Shown here in pieces: positions 53,460 through 60,718 of a DNA stretch of 64,000 nucleotides. Location of the stretch: assembly GCA_021732005.1 (NCBI GenBank), contig JAKFVT010000002.1, positions 62,001 to 126,000 on the forward strand, given 5' to 3'. Made by a program: the position numbers and the translations under genes. A model generated the notes under the pieces. It saw only the letters and a program-made list of their open reading frames with translations, was not told the origin of the DNA and made no database searches. This stretch comes from Mycobacterium sp. (GTDB lineage: Bacteria; Actinomycetota; Actinomycetes; Mycobacteriales; Mycobacteriaceae). Position 1 is the first letter of the stretch; each line of letters begins with the position of its first letter.

Positions 53460-53930
53460 CTACTTGTTGGCGGTGAAAAGTAATGAGCCTGCGGCGATTT
53501 CGACACCCGTAGCGACGTCGTCGCCCACCACGACATTGCCCGGCTCGCGTTCGTCCATCACCACGACAGGAACGATCGGGTTCAACCCGGCCGCCACCAC
53601 CGATGGGACGTCATAGGTGATCATCGTCTGGCCGGACGTCACGGTGTCGCCCTCGCTGACGTGGGCGCTGAACCCCGCCCCCTTCAACGCGACGGTGTCG
53701 AGCCCGAGATGAACCAGCACTCCGACATTCTCACTCGTCATGATGATGTAGGCGTGCGGCATCAGCTTGAGGACGCGGCCGCTGACCGGTGCCACCGCAT
53801 CGATCACCTCGCGGGGCGGATCGACCGCAGCGCCGTATCCCACCATGCCTTGCGCGAAAACGGGATCGGGTACGTCGCCGAGTGCGACGGCGCGCCCGGA
53901 GACCGGCGAGTGGACGGACGTTGTGCTCAT
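53460..53930 (-). CDS. crr: PTS EIIA component (glucose/GlcNAc type, Crr-like)
   Basis: A 156-residue EIIA of the glucose family. His59 in LMPHAYIIM and His74 in GVLVHLGLD are the active-site pair; His74 receives phosphate from HPr. It passes phosphate to the NagE EIIB domain. ATG 53930 is chosen over TTG 53942. An inverted repeat, ATTGTC-GAA-GACAAT, overlaps the start codon and may be an operator. It is first of the crr-nagB-nagA operon and divergent from nagE. Confidence 0.92.
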   Translation of the reverse strand: MSTTSVHSPVSGRAVALGDVPDPVFAQGMVGYGAAVDPPREVIDAVAPVSGRVLKLMPHAYIIMTSENVGVLVHLGLDTVALKGAGFSAHVSEGDTVTSGQTMITYDVPSVVAAGLNPIVPVVVMDEREPGNVVVGDDVATGVEIAAGSLLFTANK

Positions 53931-53943
53931 TGTCGAAGACAAT
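53929..53943. promoter_or_regulatory. Inverted repeat at the crr start in the nag divergent region
   Basis: ATTGTC-GAA-GACAAT has perfect 6-bp arms and overlaps the crr start codon. A related half site TTGTCTAAG lies at 53996-54004 near nagE. It does not match the DasR consensus I remember (ACTGGTCTAGACCACT), so the binding protein is unknown. Confidence 0.45.
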
Positions 53944-54041
53944 AGAGAGTTGACCCACGCAGCCGCGGCGGAAACAACGCCCCACCTCAGGCGATTTGTC
54001 TAAGCTTCGGCTGTGCTGCGACGACGGGAGGCCGGCCGGTC

Positions 54042-55610
54042 ATGAGTGGAAACACCAAAGACTCAGGCGCACAGCAAAAGTCGGGACTGCGCATACCGGG
54101 CTTCGCGCAGCTGCAACGGCTCGGTAAGAGCTTGATGCTGCCGATCGCCGTACTCCCGGCCGCAGGCATCCTGCTGCGGCTCGGCCAGGACGACCTGCTG
54201 GGCCGGATCAAGGCGCCGGTGATCGGCCCGTTCTTCCAGGCGATGAGCGCGGCAGGCGGCGCGCTGTTCAACAATCTGGCGTTGCTGTTCGCCGTCGGTG
54301 TCGCGATCGGATTCGCCCGCAAGGCCGACGGCTCGACGGCGCTGTCAGCGGTTGTCGGCTATCTGGTGATGCAGGCGGTCTTCAAAACGATGTCGCCGTT
54401 CGTGCTCGCGGGGCAACTCGACAAAGCCGGCGAACAGGCGCAGATCAACTACAGCGTATTTGGCGGGATCGTGATCGGGCTGCTCACCGCGTGGCTGTTC
54501 GACAAGTACCACACCATCGCGTTGCCGCCGTACCTCGGCTTTTTCGGTGGCCGGCGCTTCGTCCCGATCGTCGTGTCGCTGGTGAGCCTCGTGGTGTCCT
54601 TCGCGATGAGCTACTTCTATCCGATCTTCGACGCCGGGCTCACCGGGCTGGGCCACTTCATCGGCGGTGCCGGTGCGCTCGGGGCGTTCGTCTACGGCTT
54701 CGCCAACCGCATGCTGATTCCGCTGGGGCTGCACCACATCCTGAACTCGTACGTGTGGTTCATCTACGGCAGCTATCCGAGCGGCGACGGGCACGTCGTC
54801 ACCGGTGAACTCAGCCGGTTCGCCGCGGGCGACCCCAGCGCCGGGCTGCTCACGTCGGGCTTCTACCCGATCCTGATGTTCGGCCTGCCCGGCGCGGCGT
54901 TGGCGATGATCCACGTCGCGAACGCCAAACAGCGCAAGGTCGCGTTCGGCATTCTGTCCGCCGCCGCGCTGACCGCGTTCCTCACCGGTGTCACCGAGCC
55001 GCTGGAGTTCGCTTTCATGTTCGTGGCGTTCCCGCTCTACATCGTGCACGCGGTGCTGACCGGGCTGTCGCTCGCGATCGCGTACCTGCTCGACATCCAC
55101 CTGGGGTTCTCGTTCTCGGCCGGGCTGATCGATCTGCTGCTCTATGGCACCGCACCGGCGGCCAAGAACATTCCGCTGCTGATCGTCATGGGCCTGGTCT
55201 TCTTCGCGGTGTACTACCTGCTGTTCCGCTTCGCGATCACCCGATGGAACATGCGCACCCCCGGCCGTGAACCCGACGCCGAGTTCGACGCCGAGGAGCG
55301 GGCCAACCTGGGCGAGGGCGCCGGGTCGGCAACCGCCGTGGAGGTCGGGGGCGCGGTGAAGACCGCCCCCGCGGTGACCGACAGCAAGGCCGAACAGCTG
55401 ATCGCGGCCTTCGGCGGGCGAGAGAACCTGCGCAGCGTCGACGCGTGCATCACCCGACTGCGGATGGAGGTCGTGGACGCCGGCAAAGTCGACCAGAACC
55501 GGCTGAAAAGTCTTGGCGCCGCCGGTGTGATCGAGGTCGGCAACAGCGTGCAGGCCGTCTTCGGGACGCAGGCCGAGGTGCTGAAGAACGAGATCAACGA
55601 CGCGCTGTGA
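54042..55610 (+). CDS. nagE: PTS N-acetylglucosamine-type EIICB permease
   Basis: A 522-residue PTS permease. Residues about 25-400 are EIIC with around ten membrane segments, including LMLPIAVLPAAGILLRLG, HHILNSYVWF and GVTEPLEFAFMF. After a linker, EIIB (about 450-522) has Cys469 in VDACITRLRM, which is phosphorylated before transfer to the sugar. It imports and phosphorylates an amino sugar, most likely GlcNAc given nagA and nagB opposite; glucose is the alternative. GGGAGG lies ten bases before the ATG. Confidence 0.93.
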   Translation: MSGNTKDSGAQQKSGLRIPGFAQLQRLGKSLMLPIAVLPAAGILLRLGQDDLLGRIKAPVIGPFFQAMSAAGGALFNNLALLFAVGVAIGFARKADGSTALSAVVGYLVMQAVFKTMSPFVLAGQLDKAGEQAQINYSVFGGIVIGLLTAWLFDKYHTIALPPYLGFFGGRRFVPIVVSLVSLVVSFAMSYFYPIFDAGLTGLGHFIGGAGALGAFVYGFANRMLIPLGLHHILNSYVWFIYGSYPSGDGHVVTGELSRFAAGDPSAGLLTSGFYPILMFGLPGAALAMIHVANAKQRKVAFGILSAAALTAFLTGVTEPLEFAFMFVAFPLYIVHAVLTGLSLAIAYLLDIHLGFSFSAGLIDLLLYGTAPAAKNIPLLIVMGLVFFAVYYLLFRFAITRWNMRTPGREPDAEFDAEERANLGEGAGSATAVEVGGAVKTAPAVTDSKAEQLIAAFGGRENLRSVDACITRLRMEVVDAGKVDQNRLKSLGAAGVIEVGNSVQAVFGTQAEVLKNEINDAL

Positions 55611-55798
55611 CGCCCAGGCGAGCGGTATCGCTGAAACGGGGAAGTGTCGCACCCGCAGCGCATAGATCGCGTAGAGGAAACGCATAGGCTTCGAACCTTT
55701 ACGGTTCCGTGCCCAAAGTGTGACCTGAGTAGACCACTGTTACCGAAGTGACATCAGTGGCTCGTGCTTTGAGCCGATCGAGCCAGAGTAGGACCCAC

Positions 55799-56272
55799 AT
55801 GACCGTGCGCACTTTCGATCGTGAATCGACCGGCGGCACCGCTTTCGCACTGCGATCGCTGGCCGTGATGGCAGGAACGTTTGTCGCCGTTGCCGCGTGG
55901 CCGGCGCCCGCCCACGCGGATACCGCGGGCGTAAGTAGCCTGCTGAACTCCACCGGTATCAGCCAGCTGATCGTGCAGATCGGCCAACAGATCTGCCCGA
56001 TGCTGGTCAAGCCGGGCAGCAGCCTGGTTTCGAATGCCACCACGGCCAGCGGACACGGCGGTCTTGCCTCCCAGGTGACCGGGTTCGTGGCCGAGCAGGC
56101 GATCCGATCCCAGTGCCCGGCGGTGATGGCCGAACTCGGCAACGGGAACTTCGGGCCGCTGATGCAGATGCTCAGCACCGCCAACCAGGCGTCGGGCGCA
56201 CTCAACACGCTCAACGGCGTGCCGTCGGTGCCGTCGTTGCCGTTGCCGGCCGCCGGCGTGCTCAGCCCGTAG
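55799..56272 (+). CDS. Secreted hypothetical protein
   Basis: A 157-residue exported protein. The leader (about 1-40, LAVMAGTFVAVAAWPAPAHA) is cut near AHA-DT. The mature part has ICPMLVKPG and QCPAVMAEL, giving two Cys that could form a disulfide, and is otherwise Ala/Leu/Gly rich. I do not recognise the family, but it looks like mycobacterial exported proteins. ATG 55799 follows GTAGGA. The 188 bases upstream contain no gene. Confidence 0.7.
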   Translation: MTVRTFDRESTGGTAFALRSLAVMAGTFVAVAAWPAPAHADTAGVSSLLNSTGISQLIVQIGQQICPMLVKPGSSLVSNATTASGHGGLASQVTGFVAEQAIRSQCPAVMAELGNGNFGPLMQMLSTANQASGALNTLNGVPSVPSLPLPAAGVLSP

Positions 56273-56366
56273 CGGCGTCGTCTCTGGTAACCGCTAACGA
56301 ATCTGGCTGCGACGTCGATATCGTGGTTAAGTGGTTGGACCCGAGGCCTGCTCGAGGCGGAATCAG

Positions 56367-56651
56367 GTGACTGTGAAACGACTTCTCATCGGCGCGTGTG
56401 CAGTGGCGCTCACGTCGGGATCGCTTGTGCTTGCCGCACCGGCGTCCGCCGACTGCCCGAATGGGACGGTCCAGAGCCGATTCCCCGGGGTGTGCACGTC
56501 CGGTGCGTCAGGCGGTCAGGTCCCGCAGGCGATCGGCCCGGACAACGTGACCACCAACATCCAGCCCAACCAGATCCCCACGATGAACGGCATCCCCTGC
56601 AACCTGTGGCACTCGGTCACGTGCTGGGCGATGGCGCAGAACGGCGGATAG
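56367..56651 (+). CDS. Small secreted Cys-rich protein
   Basis: A 94-residue exported protein. The leader ACAVALTSGSLVLAAPASA ends at ASA-DC. The mature part has four cysteines, in DCPNGT, GVCTSG, IPCNLW and VTCWAM, and no recognised family. GTG 56367 is taken because GAGGCGG precedes it; GTG 56373 is also possible. It lies 94 bp after the preceding secreted protein and may be co-expressed. Confidence 0.65.
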   Translation: MTVKRLLIGACAVALTSGSLVLAAPASADCPNGTVQSRFPGVCTSGASGGQVPQAIGPDNVTTNIQPNQIPTMNGIPCNLWHSVTCWAMAQNGG

Positions 56652-56668
56652 GACTTCAGGGTTCGGGC

Positions 56669-57271
56669 TCACGCCGCGCGGAGCGCGTCGATGCCCTGGT
56701 CCAGAGCGGCTTCCAGATAGGTCAGGTCGCCAGTCGCGAGCATGATGCCGACCCCGCCCTGGATTCCGGCCAGCAACGCTGCCGCGGCACGCTCGGCGTT
56801 CACCGAATCGGCCACCTTGCCCTGCTCCTGCATCGACCGGATGCCGGCCGCGATCGCGCCGCTCCACTGGACGATGAGCTCGGCGGTGACAGCCTCGGCC
56901 CCCGGGGTGGTCCGCCCGATCTCCGACATCAGCACCGCGATCGGGCAGTTCTGGCCCTGCCTGCGGTAGCGGTCGACCACGCAATCCCGCCACCGCTGCC
57001 ACGCCGCCCACGATGTGAGCGCGCCGAGATGAGGCTGCTGGTCGTCGAGCACCATCTGGGACTCGAGCGCCGCGACCGCCAGCAGTAGCTGCTCCTTGCC
57101 GCCGGGAAAGTAGTGAAAGAGCTGGCCTTTGGAGGTGTGAGTGCGCGCCATTACGTCGTCGAGGGTGGTCAGCGCGACGCCGCGGCCCCTGATCTCGGCC
57201 GCGGCTCCCTCGATGATCCGCTGTCGGGTGGCGCGGCCCTTCGCCGTCAAATTCTGGACTTGCGGGTCCAT
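56669..57271 (-). CDS. TetR-family repressor of the divergent SDR
   Basis: A 200-residue TetR: HTH about residues 10-57 (TTLDDVMARTHTSKGQLFHYF) then a ligand domain with GQNCPIAVLMSEIGRTTPGAE, characteristic of TetR_C_47-type/LmrA-YxaF-like members. ATG 57271 gives the family start; an alternative ATG at 57298 would overlap the SDR start codon on the other strand. A perfect 16-bp palindrome sits in the 25-bp gap between the two starts, so it probably represses both. Inducer unknown. Confidence 0.87.
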   Translation of the reverse strand: MDPQVQNLTAKGRATRQRIIEGAAAEIRGRGVALTTLDDVMARTHTSKGQLFHYFPGGKEQLLLAVAALESQMVLDDQQPHLGALTSWAAWQRWRDCVVDRYRRQGQNCPIAVLMSEIGRTTPGAEAVTAELIVQWSGAIAAGIRSMQEQGKVADSVNAERAAAALLAGIQGGVGIMLATGDLTYLEAALDQGIDALRAA

Positions 57272-57289
57272 TTTTGGAGGCGAAGCATA

Positions 57290-57305
57290 TGGACTCATGA
57301 GTCCA
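57290..57305. promoter_or_regulatory. Perfect 16-bp palindrome on the SDR start codon
   Basis: TGGACTCATGAGTCCA is its own reverse complement. Its ATG is the SDR start (57297-57299), and it lies 19 bases from the TetR start. This is placed to be the TetR operator, blocking the SDR gene at initiation. Confidence 0.75.
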
Positions 57306-58046
57306 AAAGATACCCGGTTGGCCGGGCGCAGAGCACTTGTCACCGGTTCCACAGGCGGCCTCGGGGTAGCCATCGCCAAGGCCCTCGCGACCGAGGGCGC
57401 CTTCGTCGTGGTGAGCGGACGGGACAAAACCCGCGGCGACACCGTCGTCGCGGATATCCGCTCGGCAGGCGGGGACGGTGTCTTCGTCGCCGCCGATCTG
57501 GGAGCCGGCGGTGCCGCCGCCCGCCATCTGGCCGAGGCGGCCGGTCGCATCGACATCCTGGTGAACAACGCGGCTACCTTGCTGATGCCAAGCCCGACCG
57601 CTGACATCAGCGAGCAGGAGCTGCGAGATGTGTTCGGTGTCAACGTGTTCGCCCCGTTCTTGCTAACCGGTGCACTGGCCCCGCGCATGGTTGCCCAGGG
57701 TGGCGGCGCGATCGTCAACATCGGCTCGATCACCGGGCTGCGCGGATCCAGCGGGTCGGCGGTCTACAGCGCCAACAAAGCCGCGATCCATTCGTTCACC
57801 CAGTCCTGGGCCGACGAGTACGGCCCACACGGTGTTCGGGTCAACGCCGTGGCCCCCGGTCCGATCGGCACCGAGCGGCAGGCCGAGTTCGCCGACCACA
57901 TCGCGCCGACACTGAACCGTCTGCCGTCGCGGCGGGTCAGCACCCCGGAGGAGGTCGCGGCCGCGGTGGTGTTCCTGGCCGGTGACGACGCCGCCAACAT
58001 CCACGGAACAGTCCTCAGCGTCGACGGTGGCTGGGCTGCAACCTGA
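57297..58046 (+). CDS. Short-chain dehydrogenase/reductase
   Basis: A 249-residue classical SDR: LVTGSTGGLGVAIA, LVNNAATLL, serine in NIGSITGLRG, YSANKAAIH and VRVNAVAPGPIGTE. It ends VDGGWAAT, the FabG-like C-terminus. ATG 57297 is inside the palindrome and begins the family sequence. The divergent TetR is the likely controller, so this is a small regulated detoxification or metabolism unit. The ribosome site is not obvious. Confidence 0.88.
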   Translation: MSPKDTRLAGRRALVTGSTGGLGVAIAKALATEGAFVVVSGRDKTRGDTVVADIRSAGGDGVFVAADLGAGGAAARHLAEAAGRIDILVNNAATLLMPSPTADISEQELRDVFGVNVFAPFLLTGALAPRMVAQGGGAIVNIGSITGLRGSSGSAVYSANKAAIHSFTQSWADEYGPHGVRVNAVAPGPIGTERQAEFADHIAPTLNRLPSRRVSTPEEVAAAVVFLAGDDAANIHGTVLSVDGGWAAT

Positions 58047-58096
58047 TTCGAGGGCGGCAGGCAACGAACCGTGAGCTGCGTCACAACCTGCAAACG

Positions 58097-58118
58097 GCTG
58101 GACAAGGCGGTGTCCAGC
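58097..58118 (+). terminator. Hairpin after the SDR
   Basis: GCTGGACA and TGTCCAGC pair over 8 bp with a 6-base loop, 50 bases after the SDR stop. It ends that transcript before the acyltransferase gene, whose start is 137 bases further on. Confidence 0.5.
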
Positions 58119-58255
58119 AACCCCACAGCGTTGCAAGACCAGGCCGACGGCAGCCGCGCTGATACGCTGCCAGGTGAAATCGCGGGGGCGGCGGGGTCCG
58201 ACCCGTCTGACGAGTTGGCGTCGAAACGTAAAGCAAGAGTCGGAATGGGTTCGGA

Positions 58256-59503
58256 ATGGGTGTTGTGCGAACCGGAGAAATCAAGGCGCTGACCGGTCTT
58301 CGCATCGTCGCCGCCCTATGGGTGGTGTTGTTCCACTTCCGGCCGCTGATCTGGGAAGCGTCACCGCGACTCAAGGACGACCTCGCGCCGCTGCTCAACG
58401 CCGGTGCCCAAGGCGTCGACCTGTTCTTCATCCTCAGCGGCTTCGTGCTGACGTGGAACTACCTGGACAGGATGGGATCGCACTTCTCCGGGCGGGCCAC
58501 CCTGCACTTCCTGTGGCTGCGGCTGTCTCGCGTGTGGCCGGTGTACCTGGTGACCATGCACATCGCCGCCGCGTGGATCATCTTCACGCTGCACTTCGGC
58601 GCCACGCCGTCGGCGGATGTCGAGAAGCTCACCGCAATCAGCTACGTACGTCAACTGTTCATGGTCCAGCTCTGGTTCGAACCGTTCTTCGACGGCACCA
58701 GCTGGGACGGGCCGGCCTGGTCGATCAGCGCGGAATGGCTGGCCTACCTGCTCTTCGGCGGGATCATCCTGGTGATCTTTCGGATGGCGCGGGTGACCCG
58801 GGCGCGCACGCTGCTCTTCCTGGCCTTCGTCGCCGCGCTGCCGCCCACCCTGCTGCTGCTGGCCAGCGGCCACTTCTACACACCGTGGAGCTGGCTGCCC
58901 CGCATCGTGGCCCAGTTCCTGGCCGGCGCGCTGGCCTGCGCGGCGGTCCGACGGTTGCAGATTGGCCGGCGTGGCCAGCACATCTCGGGCATTGCCGCGG
59001 TACTGCTGACCGCCGCCATGGTCGGCATCCTCTATTACTACGACGCCAACCCGGTGGCCGGGATGATCGACCCCGGCGGTCTGGTCGACGTGTTGTTCAT
59101 GCCGCTGGTCGTCGCGCTGGCGATCGGCGTCGGAACCCTGCCGGCGCTGCTGTCCACGCGGCTGCTGGTGTACGGGGGCCAAATCTCGTTCAGCCTCTAC
59201 ATGGTCCACGAGATCGTGCACACCTTGTGGAACTGGGCTGTCCAGGAGTATCAGATAGATCTGCCGAAATCGGTCCAGAAGATCGTCGTCGTCGGACTGA
59301 TCCTCGCCGCGGTTGCCGGCGCGATGGCGCTCTACCACGGGGTCGAGGAACCGGCCCGGCGCTGGATGCGCAGGATGGTCGACTTCCGCGACGTCAAGCA
59401 CGACAAGCACACCGGCCCGCCGGGGGCCGAGGGCGGCCGGCTGGCCTCCATCGACCACGCCCGCGATACCCGTCCTCCGCAGTCTTCGGCGCGGGCCGGG
59501 TAG
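58256..59503 (+). CDS. Membrane acyltransferase-3 (OafA-like) family protein
   Basis: A 415-residue integral membrane protein with about ten hydrophobic segments. It begins TGEIKALTGLRIVAALWVVL and FHFRPL, the acyltransferase-3 N-terminus with Arg and His, and has LFFILSGFVL and SFSLYMVHEIVHTLW. Such enzymes move acetyl or succinyl groups across the membrane to glycans or peptidoglycan. The gene ends 104 bp before an SGNH esterase-like gene, whose family is often fused to it. ATG 58256 lies in a short direct repeat, TCGGAATGGGT. Confidence 0.87.
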   Translation: MGVVRTGEIKALTGLRIVAALWVVLFHFRPLIWEASPRLKDDLAPLLNAGAQGVDLFFILSGFVLTWNYLDRMGSHFSGRATLHFLWLRLSRVWPVYLVTMHIAAAWIIFTLHFGATPSADVEKLTAISYVRQLFMVQLWFEPFFDGTSWDGPAWSISAEWLAYLLFGGIILVIFRMARVTRARTLLFLAFVAALPPTLLLLASGHFYTPWSWLPRIVAQFLAGALACAAVRRLQIGRRGQHISGIAAVLLTAAMVGILYYYDANPVAGMIDPGGLVDVLFMPLVVALAIGVGTLPALLSTRLLVYGGQISFSLYMVHEIVHTLWNWAVQEYQIDLPKSVQKIVVVGLILAAVAGAMALYHGVEEPARRWMRRMVDFRDVKHDKHTGPPGAEGGRLASIDHARDTRPPQSSARAG

Positions 59504-59540
59504 TAACGAAGCCAGCATCGGTGTGCGACAACACCTTCGG

Positions 59541-59556
59541 AGGCAGTAGGCTGCCT
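59541..59556 (+). terminator. Short hairpin between acyltransferase and SGNH genes
   Basis: AGGCAG-TAGG-CTGCCT, a 6-bp stem with a four-base loop, 37 bases after the acyltransferase stop. Weak on its own. Confidence 0.35.
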
Positions 59557-59607
59557 GCGTCGGGCACGAGATTCAGTGGGGTGTCATTGATCCGCAAGGA
59601 AGGGTTT

Positions 59608-60297
59608 GTGCGCGTCATCACGACCGGCCTGTCGGCCGTCGCGGTGCTCGCCGCCGTCGTCGGCTACACCCGCCCGGCCGTCACCTATGAATTGGCCAAT
59701 CGCGGTTCGGGTTTCAGCCGGATCGCGGTGATCGGCGATTCGTACACGACCGGTACCGACGAGGGCGGTCAGGGGCCGCGGTCGTGGACCTCCCGCGCCT
59801 GGCTGCTGCTGGCCGGTCAGGGCGCCAGGATCGACGCCGACGTGGCCGCCGAGGGCGGTGCCGGCTATGGGATCCGCGGCAACCACGGCAGCCTGTTCGA
59901 GGACCTCACCGTGCGGGCCGTCGACCGTGACGACTCCCTGGTGGTGTTCTTCGGGTCCCGCAACGACCAGCCCGCCGATATGCAGAAGTACCCGGTGCTG
60001 GTCGGGGAGACCCTGCAGATCTCCCGCCGGGTGGCGCCCAAAGCCAAGGTCCTGGTGATCGGCCCGCCGTGGCCGACGGCCGACCCGCCGGGCGAGGTGC
60101 TGGCCCAGCGCGACATTCTGCGCACCCAGGCCGCAGCCGTCGGCGCAGTCTTCATAGATCCGCTCGCCGAAGGCTGGTTCGTCGGCCACCCCGAACTGAT
60201 CGGTCCCGACGGCGTGCACCCCACCGACGCGGGACACGCCTACATGGCCGAGAAGATCGCTCCGCTCATCCGGAGCCAGCTCGCCATCCCGCTGTGA
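59608..60297 (+). CDS. SGNH/GDSL hydrolase, exported
   Basis: A 229-residue SGNH-fold esterase. The N-terminus (VITTGLSAVAVLAAVVGYT) is a membrane anchor or signal. Block I is AVIGDSYTTG with the nucleophile Ser, block III is FFGSRNDQ with Asn, and block V is DGVHPTDAGH with Asp and His. In OafA-like proteins this domain follows the acyltransferase-3 part; here it is a separate gene 104 bp downstream. GTG 59608 has AAGGAAGGG upstream. It should transfer or remove acyl groups on an outside glycan. Confidence 0.85.
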   Translation: MRVITTGLSAVAVLAAVVGYTRPAVTYELANRGSGFSRIAVIGDSYTTGTDEGGQGPRSWTSRAWLLLAGQGARIDADVAAEGGAGYGIRGNHGSLFEDLTVRAVDRDDSLVVFFGSRNDQPADMQKYPVLVGETLQISRRVAPKAKVLVIGPPWPTADPPGEVLAQRDILRTQAAAVGAVFIDPLAEGWFVGHPELIGPDGVHPTDAGHAYMAEKIAPLIRSQLAIPL

Positions 60298-60300
60298 CGA

Positions 60301-60561
60301 TCAGGGCGCGATCCAGGGCTGACTGTTGCCCAGATTGTTCGCGTCCACCTGGTAGCACTGCTGCGGGGTGTTGAACCCGAACGCGCCCCCGGTCTCGCAG
60401 CGCTGAAAGAAGCCGTTCGCATCGATCGGGCCGTCGCAGCGTTCGCCCCCGCCCCACGGGGTCCAGAGTCCCTGGCATCCCGCGCTCGCGGCGGGTGCGC
60501 CGATGATGCCGATACCGATGGCGGTGATCGTGCAGACCACCACTGAACCGAGTTTCTTCAC
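60301..60561 (-). CDS. Small secreted CDGP-type protein
   Basis: An 86-residue exported protein. The leader (SVVVCTITAIGIGIIGAPAA) is cut near ASA-GC. The mature part contains GCQGLWTPWGGGERCDGP and two further cysteines (RCET, QCYQ), matching the mycobacterial CDGP-domain family of unknown function. GTG 60561 is decided by GAGGAGG eight bases upstream. It converges on the SGNH gene with three bases between and is divergent from the sedolisin. Confidence 0.8.
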   Translation of the reverse strand: MKKLGSVVVCTITAIGIGIIGAPAASAGCQGLWTPWGGGERCDGPIDANGFFQRCETGGAFGFNTPQQCYQVDANNLGNSQPWIAP

Positions 60562-60718
60562 CGTCCACCTCCTCGACGACAAACCTCAAGTGAAGTTCGG
60601 ATACCCAGTTCATCGCGGCGGCCGACGAGATCGTTATCGCATATGCGGTTCCAGCAGCGTGGTCCAGCCCGTGACCGGTTGGTCGCGTCCTCCGCTGTGA
60701 TCCCCGCATCGGTATGGG

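Noticed and set aside
53931..54041. DasR-type site in the nag divergent region
   Set aside because: No sequence close to the DasR consensus I remember was found; the palindrome present is different.
55611..55798. Imperfect CCACTG/CAGTGG repeat and TGTGA motif upstream of the secreted protein, possibly a CRP site
   Set aside because: The two parts do not form the TGTGA-N6-TCACA pattern and the spacing is wrong.
58174..60297. 707-residue plus frame spanning the acyltransferase and SGNH region
   Set aside because: Its N-terminal two-thirds is off-frame translation of the acyltransferase; only the SGNH part from 59608 is real.
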